Below, piece after piece: positions 17,797 through 28,676 of a stretch of 64,000 nt of DNA. Numbering within the stretch: the first letter of the stretch is position 1; every line of letters begins with the position of its first letter. Location of the stretch: contig NZ_JAUXVR010000027.1 of assembly GCF_030680395.1 (NCBI RefSeq), forward strand, positions 84,120-148,119, written 5' to 3'. The notes beneath the pieces are model-generated. The model was not told the origin of the DNA and ran no database searches. It saw nothing but the letters and a program-made list of their open reading frames with translations. A program made the translations under genes and the position numbers. The DNA is from Methylobacter sp. (GTDB lineage: Bacteria > Pseudomonadota > Gammaproteobacteria > Methylococcales > Methylomonadaceae).

Positions 17797-18815
17797 GGGA
17801 ATGAGCCTTTTTTATTTAAAATAGATAGGCTTAACTGATAAACGGCCATGGCATATAAAGGACTGTGGTTGTAGCGGGTAATGACATAAAAATTGTCTAA
17901 TGCCGCCCAGAGTTCTTCGCCTTGTTGCTGCTGTTCAAAGCTAAGCAGTTTCACTTTACTGTCTAAAGGTAATTGCCTCGATGTAATTAAGTTGAGCGAT
18001 TCTAACTTAGCAACACTTAAATTCGGCTTAAGGTCATTATTGAGAACTGCTTCATAGTTTTTGTATTTAGCTGTAACGGGAACAGCAATGGCTTGACCGG
18101 TTTGCCAATGATGTTTCGCGAAATAATTGCCGATACTGGCTATGACATCGCTGTTGTTGTGCCAGATGTCGCGGCGATTATCGTTATCGAAATCAACGGC
18201 ATAAGCTCTGAAACTGCTGGGCATGAATTGCGGCATGCCCATGGCGCCGGCATAAGAGCCTATTGGATCGGCCGGGTTAATGCGTTCGTCGCGGCAGAGC
18301 AGCAGGAAGTTTTCAAGTTCACCGAGAAAGAATTTGCTGCGCGGTGGATAGGCAAAAGCCAGTGTAGACAGGGCATCGATTACGCGATGGTTGCCGGTAT
18401 TTTTTCCGAACAGCGTTTCAACGCCAATAATGGCGACAATGATTTCAGCCGGAACGCCATATTGTTTTTCCGCAGCGGCGAGCGTCACTGCATTGTCCCG
18501 CCAGAATTGTACGCCGGCGTCGATGCGCGCTTCGGTCAGAAATATTTTGCGGTATTTATACCAGGGCAAGCCTTCCGAGGGTGAGGCGATTCTTTTGAGT
18601 ATGTCTGGCTTAATCTCGACTGTCTCAAACAAATCATCAAGTTCCGATTCATCGAACTGGTGTTTGGCTGCCATTTGTTCGATAAAGGTATGAACTGATT
18701 CGGTGTCTTTTATGTTGCCGGTACAAGAGGCGAGTAAAAGGCACAAGGCGAATGGCGAAAGGCGAAGGACGCGGGGGATGCTTCTGAGCCGGTATATAAG
18801 GTTGTATTTGTGCAT
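17793..18815 (-). CDS. mltB: Lytic murein transglycosylase B
   Basis: The 340-residue protein is an outer-membrane lipoprotein by its signal (LCLLLASC). It has the MltB (SltB1) catalytic region: the glutamate in AIIGVETLFGKNTG, then PPRSKFFLGELENFLLLCRDE and the GAMGMPQFMPSSFRAYAVDFD stretch. It cleaves the glycan strand to leave 1,6-anhydro-MurNAc ends. The start at MHKYNLIYRLRS gives a plausible n-region. It sits between rodA (115 bases upstream) and rlpA in the usual gammaproteobacterial order. Confidence 0.94.
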   Translation of the reverse strand: MHKYNLIYRLRSIPRVLRLSPFALCLLLASCTGNIKDTESVHTFIEQMAAKHQFDESELDDLFETVEIKPDILKRIASPSEGLPWYKYRKIFLTEARIDAGVQFWRDNAVTLAAAEKQYGVPAEIIVAIIGVETLFGKNTGNHRVIDALSTLAFAYPPRSKFFLGELENFLLLCRDERINPADPIGSYAGAMGMPQFMPSSFRAYAVDFDNDNRRDIWHNNSDVIASIGNYFAKHHWQTGQAIAVPVTAKYKNYEAVLNNDLKPNLSVAKLESLNLITSRQLPLDSKVKLLSFEQQQQGEELWAALDNFYVITRYNHSPLYAMAVYQLSLSILNKKGSFP

Positions 18816-18930
18816 CTTTTTAGCCTTGTGTTTGAGCTTGTGTGGGATTCACAAGTGAGACAGAAATGTTAAGGTATCAATCGAAGACGCAAAGGCCCAC
18901 AATTTTTTAGCCTTTAGCCTGCTTTTCCAT

Positions 18931-20064
18931 TCATGAATGCGGTAGAAACTTTTTATGGGTATGAATTGACATAAGAATACCGAAACCGGCCAGCAACGTT
19001 ACTATCGAAGTGCCACCGTAACTGATTAAGGGCAATGGCACACCGACCACCGGTAGTACACCGATCACCATGCCGATGTTGACAAAAACATAAACAAAAA
19101 AGGTAAAAGCCAGGCTGCTGGCTAGTAGGCGGCTGTAGGTATCCTGAGCTTGCGAAGCAATATACAGGCAGCGGCTGATGATCAGCAGGTACAAAGACAG
19201 CAGGCCTAAACAACCGAATAGCCCGAACTCTTCGGCAAAGACCGCAAAAATAAAGTCGGTAGAGCTTTCCGGTAAAAAATCCAGTTCCGACTGGGTGCTA
19301 CCCAGCCAACCTTTGCCATAGATGCCGCCGGAGCCGATAGCGATTTTCGATTGGATAATATGGTAGCCCCTGCCCAGCGGGTCGGCTTCCGGATTTAAAA
19401 AGGTCAGCACCCGGTCGCGTTGATAGGGACGCATAAAATGCCAGAGTATAGGCGTCAATCCTGCCAGCACGGTGGAGATTGCCAGCATGAAGCGCCAGGA
19501 GAGGCCAGCAAAAAACAGCACGGCTGCGCCGGAGCTGGCAACCAGTAACGCGGTGCCCAAATCAGGTTGTTTGGCAATTAATAAGGTCGGAACAATGATC
19601 AGTATGCTGGCTATCAGCAATTGTTTCGGTTTGGGCGGCAATGCGTGTTCCGCCAAATACCAGGCGACCATCATAGGCGTGGTGATCTTGATCATTTCCG
19701 AGGGCTGGAAGCGAAAAAAACCAAGATCCAGCCAGCGTTGCGCGCCTTTTCCGAATTGCCCCATAACCAGTACCGCAACGAGCAGCAAGATTCCCAAACC
19801 GAATAGCAGTGCGGAATAGCGCTTAAACTGATAAGGATCAACATGAGCCAGCGCGGTCATTAACAGAAAAGCCAATCCGACGCGCGCCGCTTGCCGTATC
19901 AATACATCCATATCCTGACTGCCCGCACTGTAAAGAATAATAAAGCTCAACAGGGAGATAAGTGACAAGCCGATGAATAAAGGAATGTCTATGTGGAGTT
20001 TTCTGAGGATATTACCGATAACTGACGGCGGATGGAATTGTTCGCTACGGGTTTCGGTTTTCAT
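18931..20064 (-). CDS. rodA: Peptidoglycan polymerase RodA
   Basis: The 377-residue SEDS-family membrane protein polymerises glycan chains for cell elongation. About ten membrane spans are visible, together with the conserved GKGAQRWLDLGFFRFQPSEMIKI loop, KQPDLGTALLV and the C-terminal PLISYGGTSIV motif. It overlaps mrdA by 20 bases, and the two products form the elongation synthase with MreBCD. Confidence 0.96.
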   Translation of the reverse strand: MKTETRSEQFHPPSVIGNILRKLHIDIPLFIGLSLISLLSFIILYSAGSQDMDVLIRQAARVGLAFLLMTALAHVDPYQFKRYSALLFGLGILLLVAVLVMGQFGKGAQRWLDLGFFRFQPSEMIKITTPMMVAWYLAEHALPPKPKQLLIASILIIVPTLLIAKQPDLGTALLVASSGAAVLFFAGLSWRFMLAISTVLAGLTPILWHFMRPYQRDRVLTFLNPEADPLGRGYHIIQSKIAIGSGGIYGKGWLGSTQSELDFLPESSTDFIFAVFAEEFGLFGCLGLLSLYLLIISRCLYIASQAQDTYSRLLASSLAFTFFVYVFVNIGMVIGVLPVVGVPLPLISYGGTSIVTLLAGFGILMSIHTHKKFLPHS

Positions 20065-21898
20065 TGTTGCCCCCTAAAAATTGCTTGATAACTTGCCCCG
20101 CGATGGGGGCTGCGACTGAGCCACCGTGACCGCCGTTCTCAACGATGACGGCAACCGCAATTTTGGGATCATCAGCCGGGGCGAAAGAGATAAATAAGGC
20201 ATGGTCGCGTAATTTGAAGTCGATGTCGTTTTCGTTGTATTTGGCATCCTGCTTAATGTTAAAAACCTGTGCCGTCCCGGTTTTGCCCGCGATTTGATAG
20301 TTAATGTCTTTGCCGATACTCTTGGCTGTGCCGTGCGGGTCATGAATAACATTGACCATGGCTGAGATGATGCTACTAATATTTTCGGGTTTAACCGTAA
20401 TATTGCTCGGTGGACGTTCCGTGTCAGGCTCGATGGGATTCGGGTTGACGGTGTTTTTCACCAGAAAGGGAGTGACGATGTTACCTTTATTGGCCAATGT
20501 AGCCGTAGCTTTGGCAAGCTGTATCGGCGTAACCTGAAGGAATCCCTGGCCTATGCCGGTGATCAGTGTTTCCCCCGGATACCAGGACTGATTGCGTTGA
20601 CTGCGTTTCCATTCGCGCGAAGGCAATAATCCAGGCTTTTCCCCGGACAGATCAATGCCTGATTTTTCGCCAAAGCCAAAGTGCTGGAGAAAACTATGCA
20701 TACGGTCTATGCCCAGCATTGACGCCAGGCTGTAAAAATACACGTCGCAGGATTGAGTAATGGCTTCGGTAATATTAACCGAGCCATGGCCGCCTTTTTT
20801 CCAGTCCCGATAGTGGTGGCTGACATTCGGCAGTTGATAATAACCGGGACAGAACAGTTTGTGCTCGGCGTTTATCGCATTGTATTCGAGTCCGGCCAGT
20901 GCGATAAACGGCTTAATAGTTGATCCCGGGGGATATAAGCCACGCAGTGCCCGATTATAGAGCGGTTGGTTCTCGGAGGATTGCAGGGCCTGATACGCAT
21001 CATTGGCGATGCCGATCACAAAAGGATTGGGATCAAAGCCGGGGCGGCTGGCGAAGACCAGTACACCGCCGGTTTTAATATCAATAGCGACTACTGCGCC
21101 ATTGAAAGTACCTAAAGCATCATAGGCGGTTTTTTGTAAATCGATATCCAGGGTCAAGTAAAGATTTTCACCCGCCACGGGAGGGACTGAGTTCACTGTA
21201 TTGATCGCACGTGCCTGGACATTGGTTTCTATTTCCGCATAGCCGGTCTTGCCGTGTAGCTCGGTTTCATAGGTATTTTCTATGCCTATTTTGCCGACAT
21301 GACTCGAACCCCGGTATTCGGCGATGGGCAGCGACTTCATTTCCGCTTCGTTGATGCGGCCTACATAGCCGACCACATGAGAGGCTAACTCGGCGTAGGG
21401 GTAATGTCGAACCAGGCGTGCCTGAATATCAACGCCGGGAAAATAAGGCCTGACTACGGCAAATTTGGCAATTTCTTCGTCGGTCATGCTGATCAATAAA
21501 GGCGTGCTGACGAAGCGTTTTTGTCGTTTGCGTTGTTTCTGGTATTGGTCGATTTTTTCGTCGGAGATATTAAGCAGTTTTTGCAAGCGCAGCAGCGTGT
21601 CATTAAGATCGCTGATTTGCTCGGGGATTAGCTCAAGGCTGAAAGACTGCGTGTTGTCGGCCAGGACTTTGCCGTGCCGGTCGTAAATAATACCCCTCGT
21701 CGGTACCAGGGGTTCGATTTTAATGCTGTTGTCTTTTGCCAGTGTTGCGTAATGTTCGTGCCCGACAATTTGCAGGTAAACCAGGCGGATAATCAGCCCG
21801 GAAGTTAATAACAGTACGACAATAAATGCGGCAATAATACGGTTAAGAAATAGACGGCTCTCTACTAACTTATTTTTAATAGTATAGATACGGGACAT
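20045..21898 (-). CDS. mrdA: Penicillin-binding protein 2 (elongation transpeptidase)
   Basis: The 617-residue class B PBP has one N-terminal membrane anchor (FLNRIIAAFIVVLLLTSGLII), the pedestal domain (RGIIYDRHGKVLADNTQ) and a transpeptidase domain with SxxK (PGSTIKPF), SxD (QSCDVYFY) and KTG (AGKTGTAQ). It crosslinks glycan made by RodA in the periplasm. mreD ends 17 bases upstream of its start, and rodA follows with an overlap, so mreC-mreD-mrdA-rodA read as one unit. Confidence 0.97.
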   Translation of the reverse strand: MSRIYTIKNKLVESRLFLNRIIAAFIVVLLLTSGLIIRLVYLQIVGHEHYATLAKDNSIKIEPLVPTRGIIYDRHGKVLADNTQSFSLELIPEQISDLNDTLLRLQKLLNISDEKIDQYQKQRKRQKRFVSTPLLISMTDEEIAKFAVVRPYFPGVDIQARLVRHYPYAELASHVVGYVGRINEAEMKSLPIAEYRGSSHVGKIGIENTYETELHGKTGYAEIETNVQARAINTVNSVPPVAGENLYLTLDIDLQKTAYDALGTFNGAVVAIDIKTGGVLVFASRPGFDPNPFVIGIANDAYQALQSSENQPLYNRALRGLYPPGSTIKPFIALAGLEYNAINAEHKLFCPGYYQLPNVSHHYRDWKKGGHGSVNITEAITQSCDVYFYSLASMLGIDRMHSFLQHFGFGEKSGIDLSGEKPGLLPSREWKRSQRNQSWYPGETLITGIGQGFLQVTPIQLAKATATLANKGNIVTPFLVKNTVNPNPIEPDTERPPSNITVKPENISSIISAMVNVIHDPHGTAKSIGKDINYQIAGKTGTAQVFNIKQDAKYNENDIDFKLRDHALFISFAPADDPKIAVAVIVENGGHGGSVAAPIAGQVIKQFLGGNNENRNP

Positions 21899-21914
21899 AG
21901 CAACTACGAAGTCT

Positions 21915-22400
21915 TTATTTAGCGCGACGCGACAAACGGACGCGGCGCAGTGCTGTATAGATCAGGGGCCAGCATAGTGTGCCGGTAAAAACAGGCAGCC
22001 AGAAAGAAGTATGCAGTTGAGCGGGGTGTTGAATATTTTTTAACCAGAAAAGCAGCATTTGGGAAAATAGCAGACAAAAGAAAATAAACAAACCCTGTTG
22101 AGGCAATGGAAATTGGCGCAAACGTTTATGCAGTATCAGGCAAAAATAGATAATTAATGAATAGGCTAGTGCATATTGACCGAATACTCTCCCGGTCAGC
22201 ACATCGGTCAGCAACCCGATTGTCCATGCATGAAAGATACCGATACGTTCAGGTACGGCAATTGTCCAATAGATAAGCACCAGAAGTACCCAGTCTGGGT
22301 TTATGCTGACTAAAAAGCTGGGCCAAGGCACAATCCTTAAACACATCGCCATGATAATAGTCAAAGTAATACGACCAAAGCTGTAGTAGTTATTCATCAC
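21915..22400 (-). CDS. mreD: Rod shape-determining protein MreD
   Basis: The 161-residue protein has about five predicted membrane helices and MreD marks such as INPDWVLLVLIYWTIAVPERIGIFHAWTIGLLTDVLTGRVFGQYAL. MreD is part of the elongasome and modulates MreC-PBP2 activation. Its start overlaps the mreC stop by four bases. Confidence 0.93.
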   Translation of the reverse strand: MMNNYYSFGRITLTIIMAMCLRIVPWPSFLVSINPDWVLLVLIYWTIAVPERIGIFHAWTIGLLTDVLTGRVFGQYALAYSLIIYFCLILHKRLRQFPLPQQGLFIFFCLLFSQMLLFWLKNIQHPAQLHTSFWLPVFTGTLCWPLIYTALRRVRLSRRAK

Positions 22401-23413
22401 GGACGAGTCCCTGTCTGTGCCCCTTCAGTCGCTTCGCTCCCGGTGGGTAGGTCGTTGGGGTGCGTCTCAGATGCTTTTTCGTGCGATGTGGGCGGTGAGC
22501 TGAGTGATACAGGGGATGAGTCGCTCCAGACAATCAGCAGCTCCCTGTTTCGGTCCAGCATAGCTTTGGGGGTGGCCGTAATGTTGACAAAAGGTTTGTT
22601 AGACATTGGGGTAAAATCATCGACAATGGCAACCGGATAACCCGACGGAAAAGTACCGCCCAAACCCGATGTTATCAGTAAGTCGCCGGGGCGAATATCC
22701 GCATTATTAGGTAAAAAAGGCAAGTTAAGCCGGTTCAGTTGGCCGCTGCCTACAGCGATAGTCAACAGGCCGTTACGGTTGACCTGAACGGGAATGGCAT
22801 GATTCGGATCGGTAATTAACATGATTTCGGAACTGAACGGCAACGCACGAAAAACCTGCCCGACCACACCGTTCGCGTCCAGTACCGGTTGCTGGGGGTG
22901 GACGCCGAAGCGAGTACCTTTGTTGACTATCACTATATTTTCGTAGGGCGCAGTATTTATCGATAATAATTCCGCGATCAGCAGTTGTTCGCCGAGTTTA
23001 AAGGAATTTTCCAATAAGGCTCGCAAACGAATATTTTCTTTTTCCAAAGAGTCGAATTTAAGCAAGCGGGTTTTATCGATGAATTGTTCTTCGCGTAATC
23101 GGGTGTTTTCTTTTTTTAAGGTCGAATATGAGCTGACAGAGTCGGCGGTCTGCTCGATCATTACTGTCGGTAAATCGACCAGATATTTTAGCGGGTCGAC
23201 AATAACTGATAATGTGGCTCGAAGTGCGTCCAGTCGGTGGCTTCTGTGCTCAGTTATCAGTAAAGCAACTGAAGCAATTATCGCCACAAGCAGACGAGTG
23301 TTAATAGAAGGACCGGTAGCAAATAAAAGTTTTATAGCGGGATGCCTCTTTATCCAGTTAAAAAATGTTGGTAACGCGTAGATCGAGTTAGCGTAGCGTA
23401 TGTAACTCGACAA
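22397..23413 (-). CDS. mreC: Rod shape-determining protein MreC
   Basis: The protein is up to 338 residues long, with a membrane helix (LLVAIIASVALLITEH), a coiled coil (about 95-135, KKENTRLREEQ) and the MreC beta-domain repeats (YENIVIVNKGTRFGV, GVVGQV, DPNHAIPVQV, GDLLITSGLGG.FPSGYPV). MreC scaffolds MreB to PBP2 in the periplasm. The start is unusual: the only in-frame candidate before the conserved GPSINTRLLV region is a TTG at 23413, inside a dispersed hairpin repeat, and no in-frame ATG was found. A start at one of the ATA/ATT codons near KLLFATGPS would fit the usual MreC length. The Ser/Pro-rich C-terminal tail is variable in the family. Confidence 0.9.
   Translation of the reverse strand: MSSYIRYANSIYALPTFFNWIKRHPAIKLLFATGPSINTRLLVAIIASVALLITEHRSHRLDALRATLSVIVDPLKYLVDLPTVMIEQTADSVSSYSTLKKENTRLREEQFIDKTRLLKFDSLEKENIRLRALLENSFKLGEQLLIAELLSINTAPYENIVIVNKGTRFGVHPQQPVLDANGVVGQVFRALPFSSEIMLITDPNHAIPVQVNRNGLLTIAVGSGQLNRLNLPFLPNNADIRPGDLLITSGLGGTFPSGYPVAIVDDFTPMSNKPFVNITATPKAMLDRNRELLIVWSDSSPVSLSSPPTSHEKASETHPNDLPTGSEATEGAQTGTRP
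23384..23409. repeat. Hairpin repeat at the mreC 5' end
   Basis: CGAGTTA and TAACTCG form a seven-base stem around GCGTAGCGTATG. The core is close to the palindrome GGGTTACGCTACGCTAACCC at 30034-30053, so it looks like one copy of a dispersed family. It overlaps the first codons of the mreC reading frame. Confidence 0.65.
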
Positions 23414-23480
23414 GTCATTGCCGCGCCTGTTGAGTTACGGCGCAAAATGATGCGCCTCGGGACACCGCAGCGCGGCTACT

Positions 23481-23547
23481 GCATTCCCCGTAAGGATGTG
23501 GGGAATGCAGTTCTTGCATGAAGAAAAACATCTGTCCGTGTAGTCGT
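23481..23547. repeat. Dispersed ~67-bp repeat, copy 1 (second copy at 49266)
   Basis: A GCATTCCCC...GGGGAATGC inverted repeat followed by TTGCATG, ATCTGTCC and AGTCGT. The same series, in the same order and spacing, lies at 49266-49331. It sits in the 192-base gap between mreB and mreC, and may separate their transcription. Confidence 0.75.
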
Positions 23548-23605
23548 AACTTAACCTACGAACTTTGTTGCTGCCAAAATAAATGATTTTAAAGAATGAA
23601 CATCA

Positions 23606-24727
<1,122 letters not shown>

Positions 24728-24778
24728 TTATAAACACAATAATATTTAGAATCGCTGAAATTTTATTGGGAGTTAAAA

Positions 24779-25066
24779 ATGTCTTTAACGGCGGATGATG
24801 TGAAGAAAATAGCGCATTTAGCACGATTGGGAATCGAGGAGCAAGATGTTGTCTCATATGCAAAAGATCTGTCCGGGATGCTGGATTTGATGACACGGAT
24901 GAGCGATCTTGACACTGACGGAGTCGAGCCTATGGCTCACCCGATGGATCAAGTGCAAAGGTTACGAGCCGATGTGGTCACCGAGCAGGATAACCGCGAA
25001 AAATTCCAAGCCATTGCGCCACAAGTAGAAGCGGGACTTTATCTAGTGCCCAAAGTAATTGAGTAA
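24779..25066 (+). CDS. gatC: Asp/Glu-tRNA amidotransferase subunit C
   Basis: The 95-residue protein has the GatC pattern [37 protein letters not shown] and LRADVVTE. It wraps GatA and GatB together in the complex that amidates Glu-tRNA(Gln) or Asp-tRNA(Asn). A GGGAG ribosome-binding site precedes the ATG. gatA follows 17 bases later. Confidence 0.95.
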   Translation: MSLTADDVKKIAHLARLGIEEQDVVSYAKDLSGMLDLMTRMSDLDTDGVEPMAHPMDQVQRLRADVVTEQDNREKFQAIAPQVEAGLYLVPKVIE

Positions 25067-25083
25067 AGGGAACAGTAATAACT

Positions 25084-26535
25084 ATGCATAACAAAACAAT
25101 TGCGGAATTAGCCAAGGGCCTGCGTTCCGGCGAGTTTTCAAGCGTGGAATTGACCACGGCTTTTTTAGACAGAATCAAGCAGCACAGCTCACTTAATTCT
25201 TATATTACAGTCACCGAAGACTTGGCCTTGCAGGAAGCCGAAGCAGCCGACTTAAGGCTGGCAAAAGGCGATGCGGAACTTTTAACCGGCATCCCGATTG
25301 CTCAAAAAGACATTTTTTGTACAGAGGGCGTTAAAACAACCTGCGGTTCAAAAATTCTGGATAATTTTATTGCACCCTACAATGCAACCGTGGTGAATAA
25401 ATTTAACAATGCCGGTGCGGTGATGCTGGGCAAGCTGAACATGGACGAGTTCGCGATGGGTTCATCCAACGAAACCAGTTATTACGGCGCAGTCAAAAAT
25501 CCCTGGGATATTAATACCGTTCCCGGCGGATCATCAGGCGGCACGGCGGTGGCTGTTGCAGCACGGCTTACAGTCTGCGCGACAGGCACGGATACCGGCG
25601 GCTCGATACGTCAACCTGCCGCCCTGTGCGGCATTACCGGATTAAAGCCGACCTATGGCCGGGTATCCCGTTACGGCATGATCGCTTACGCCTCCAGTCT
25701 GGATCAAGGCGGGCCGATGACTCGCAGTGCCGAAGATGCGGCTATCATGCTGCAAACCATGGCCGGTTTTGATGAAAAGGATTCAACCAGCGTCGATTTG
25801 CCTGTTCCTGATTATAGGGCCGGGTTAAGCAAAAAACTCGAAGGTTTGACAATCGGTTTGCCCAAAGAATTTTTTGGCGAAGGACTAAACAGCGATGTGG
25901 CTGCAACGCTGGAAGCCGCTATTAACGAGTATCGAAAATTAGGCGCAAAGGTAACGGAAATATCCATGCCCACGCTTAAGTTGGCCATTCCCGCTTATTA
26001 CGTCATTGCTCCTGCCGAGTGCTCCGCGAACCTGTCGCGTTTTGACGGGGTGCGTTTCGGCTACCGCTGCGAAAATCCGGCGGACTTAGCTGACCTTTAC
26101 ACTCGCTCACGGGGTGAAGGTTTTGGCAAGGAAGTTAAGCGTCGCATTTTGATGGGGACTTATGCGCTGTCGGCAGGTTATTACGACGCTTATTATATTA
26201 AGGCGCAAAAAATCCGCCGTCTGATCAGCGAAGATTTTAAAAGAGCGCTATCGGAAGTCGATGTCATTATGGGGCCGGTAACACCGTCAACCGCGTTTGG
26301 TATCGGCGAGAAAATAGGCAATCCGATTGAAATGTATTTATCCGATATTTACACGATTGCGATCAATCTTGCCGGTGTTCCAGCCATGTCGGTTCCCGCA
26401 GGGTTTGCTGGAGGCATGCCCGTGGGCTTGCAGATCATCGGCAATTATTTTGCCGAAGACCGGCTGTTGAATATTGCCCACCAGTATCAACAAGTCACCG
26501 ATTGGCACCAACAAATGCCAAAAGGTTTTGAATAA
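25084..26535 (+). CDS. gatA: Asp/Glu-tRNA amidotransferase subunit A
   Basis: The 483-residue amidase-signature protein releases ammonia from glutamine. The Ser-cisSer-Lys triad is visible: the lysine in PIAQKDIF, the cis-serine in [14 protein letters not shown] and the nucleophilic serine in [16 protein letters not shown]. The gene is the second of gatC-gatA-Uma2-gatB; a Uma2-family gene, not gatB, begins 12 bases downstream. Confidence 0.97.
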   Translation: MHNKTIAELAKGLRSGEFSSVELTTAFLDRIKQHSSLNSYITVTEDLALQEAEAADLRLAKGDAELLTGIPIAQKDIFCTEGVKTTCGSKILDNFIAPYNATVVNKFNNAGAVMLGKLNMDEFAMGSSNETSYYGAVKNPWDINTVPGGSSGGTAVAVAARLTVCATGTDTGGSIRQPAALCGITGLKPTYGRVSRYGMIAYASSLDQGGPMTRSAEDAAIMLQTMAGFDEKDSTSVDLPVPDYRAGLSKKLEGLTIGLPKEFFGEGLNSDVAATLEAAINEYRKLGAKVTEISMPTLKLAIPAYYVIAPAECSANLSRFDGVRFGYRCENPADLADLYTRSRGEGFGKEVKRRILMGTYALSAGYYDAYYIKAQKIRRLISEDFKRALSEVDVIMGPVTPSTAFGIGEKIGNPIEMYLSDIYTIAINLAGVPAMSVPAGFAGGMPVGLQIIGNYFAEDRLLNIAHQYQQVTDWHQQMPKGFE

Positions 26536-26547
26536 GGAGAAGCTCTC

Positions 26548-27153
26548 ATGACGAAAATCACAGAACTTTCGCAATTGGATCTAAACGGTACTTACAGCTA
26601 TGCCGATTATTTGACCTGGCGGCTGGACGAAACGGTCGAGCTGTTCAAGGGTAAGATCATGGCAATGTCCCCCGCGCCTAGCCTGAAGCATCAGAGCGTT
26701 ATTACCAATCTGGGTGGAAGTCTTTATCAGTATTTTCACAAAAGATCCTGCAAACTTTTTTACGCGCCATTCGATGTCAAACTCTACAACAGCAAAAAAT
26801 CAAAACTAACCGATCAGGAAGTTTTCAGTGTCGTCCAGCCCGATTTATGCGTGATCTGCGATAAAGAAAAACTCACCGAACAAGGTTGCAACGGCGCACC
26901 GGATTGGATTATCGAAGTGCTCTCGCCTGGTAACAGCAAGAAAGAAATGCGCCTTAAATACGACCTTTACCAGGAAAACGGCGTCACCGAGTACTGGCTG
27001 GTTTATCCCTACGAGCAAGCGGTCTATCAATTTCTGCTGGATAAGGATACCGAAAAATACCAACTATTCGCCATGCATGCCGGTGACGACATCGCAAAAC
27101 CCTATCTTTTTCCTGAGCTGGACATCGATCTGGCCGACGTTTTTGCCGAATAA
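26548..27153 (+). CDS. Uma2-family PD-(D/E)XK endonuclease-like protein
   Basis: The 201-residue protein has the Uma2 (DUF820) layout: YSYADYLTWR...VELFKGKIMAMSPAPSLKHQ at the N-terminus and the nuclease core QPDLCVIC...PDWIIEVLSPGNSKKEM, then LYQENGVTEYWLVYP. Asp and Glu of the PD-(D/E)XK site are present, but E-V-L lacks the canonical K two residues on. The family is abundant in cyanobacteria and patchy elsewhere, with no settled function. Here it is inserted between gatA (12-base gap) and gatB (15-base gap) on the same strand, so it should be cotranscribed with an essential operon, which is unusual. Confidence 0.87.
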   Translation: MTKITELSQLDLNGTYSYADYLTWRLDETVELFKGKIMAMSPAPSLKHQSVITNLGGSLYQYFHKRSCKLFYAPFDVKLYNSKKSKLTDQEVFSVVQPDLCVICDKEKLTEQGCNGAPDWIIEVLSPGNSKKEMRLKYDLYQENGVTEYWLVYPYEQAVYQFLLDKDTEKYQLFAMHAGDDIAKPYLFPELDIDLADVFAE

Positions 27154-27168
27154 TACGGAATTACTAAA

Positions 27169-28605
27169 ATGAATACACAATGGGAAACAGTCATCGGCTT
27201 GGAAATTCACGCCCAACTCGCCACCAAATCAAAGATTTTTTCCGGAGCGTCCACCGCTTACGGTGCGGAACCCAATACCCAGGCCTGCGCGGTCGATTTA
27301 GGCTTGCCGGGCGTATTGCCGGTATTGAATGAAGAAGCTGTGCGTATGGCAGTCATCTTCGGCATGGCCATCGAAGCGCATATCGCACCGTATTCTGTGT
27401 TTGCCAGAAAAAATTATTTTTACCCGGACTTGCCTAAGGGCTATCAAATCAGTCAGATGGAGTTGCCTATCGTCGGTGTCGGGCATTTGGATATTGACGT
27501 CGATGGAGTAGTCAAACGCATCGGCATCACTCGCGCCCATCTGGAAGAAGATGCGGGCAAATCGTTGCATGGCAATTTTCACGGCTTGACCGGGATCGAT
27601 TTAAATCGTGCCGGTACGCCATTATTGGAAATCGTTTCCGAGCCTGAAATGAGTTCGGCTAAAGAAGCCGTAGCCTACATGAGGAAAATGCACGAGCTGG
27701 TGCGCTATCTGGGCATTTGCGACGGGAATATGCAGGAAGGCTCGTTCCGTTGCGATGCCAATGTGTCGGTGCGTCCCAAGGGGCAAAAAGAATTCGGCAC
27801 ACGGGCTGAAATCAAAAACATCAACTCGTTCAAGTTTGTCGAAAAAGCTATTAATCACGAAATCGAGCGGCAAATAGAGGTAATAGAAAACGGCGGCGCC
27901 GTTGTTCAGGAAACCCGCCTGTATGATTCGGTCAAGGATGAAACCCGTTCCATGCGCAGTAAGGAAGAGGCCAATGATTACCGGTATTTTCCCGATCCAG
28001 ACCTGTTGCCGGTGCTGATTGATGAAGATTTTAAAGCGCAAATAAAGGCCCAATTGCCTGAATTGCCCCAAGCAAAAAAACAGCGATTTAAAGATGACTA
28101 TGCGCTGGATGAAGAGAACGCCACCCTGCTGACATCTTCCCGTCCGCTAGCTGATTATTTCGAAACAGTGGTTAAAGAGTCGGGCTGCGAAGCAAAAATG
28201 TGCGCTAACTGGATGACCGGTGATCTTTTGGCTGCGCTTAACAAAGCCGACTTGGAAATTACCGACTCGCCGGTCGGTCATGAGCGCTTGGCCGGGTTGT
28301 TAAAGCGTATTAGCGATGACACTATTTCCGGCAAGATCGCTAAACAGGTATTCGAAGAGCTGTGGCAGAGCACGGCTACAGCTGATGAAATTATCGAAGC
28401 GAAAGGCTTGAAACAAATTACCGATACCGGCGCGATAGAAGCCATTATCGATAAAATCATTGCCGACAACCAGGATCAGGTTGAGCAATACCGTAGCGGT
28501 AAAGATAAGGTCTTCGGTTTTTTTGTCGGGCAGGTGATGAAAGAAATGCAGGGTAAGGCAAACCCCGGCGAAGTGAACAAAATGCTTAAAGAAAAGTTAA
28601 AGTAA
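27169..28605 (+). CDS. gatB: Asp/Glu-tRNA amidotransferase subunit B
   Basis: The 478-residue protein binds the mischarged tRNA and activates its carboxylate. GatB marks are [13 protein letters not shown], the zinc/metal region with [39 protein letters not shown], the [10 protein letters not shown] motif and a C-terminal YqeY-like tail ([24 protein letters not shown]). A Uma2 gene separates it from gatA, but the operon direction is kept. Confidence 0.97.
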   Translation: MNTQWETVIGLEIHAQLATKSKIFSGASTAYGAEPNTQACAVDLGLPGVLPVLNEEAVRMAVIFGMAIEAHIAPYSVFARKNYFYPDLPKGYQISQMELPIVGVGHLDIDVDGVVKRIGITRAHLEEDAGKSLHGNFHGLTGIDLNRAGTPLLEIVSEPEMSSAKEAVAYMRKMHELVRYLGICDGNMQEGSFRCDANVSVRPKGQKEFGTRAEIKNINSFKFVEKAINHEIERQIEVIENGGAVVQETRLYDSVKDETRSMRSKEEANDYRYFPDPDLLPVLIDEDFKAQIKAQLPELPQAKKQRFKDDYALDEENATLLTSSRPLADYFETVVKESGCEAKMCANWMTGDLLAALNKADLEITDSPVGHERLAGLLKRISDDTISGKIAKQVFEELWQSTATADEIIEAKGLKQITDTGAIEAIIDKIIADNQDQVEQYRSGKDKVFGFFVGQVMKEMQGKANPGEVNKMLKEKLK

Positions 28606-28612
28606 ACATATA

Positions 28613-28643
28613 TAGGGTGGGCAGCGTATTTTTGCCCACCCTA
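28613..28643. repeat. Hairpin repeat after gatB
   Basis: TAGGGTGGGCA (28613-28623) pairs with TGCCCACCCTA (28633-28643). A similar GTAGGGTGGGCAG...CTGCCCAC lies near 32862-32888, so this is one of a dispersed family. It could double as the gatB terminator, but no T-run follows. Confidence 0.7.
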
Positions 28644-28676
28644 TTACGTTAAACTATCAAAAATAGAGAAGTGGCC

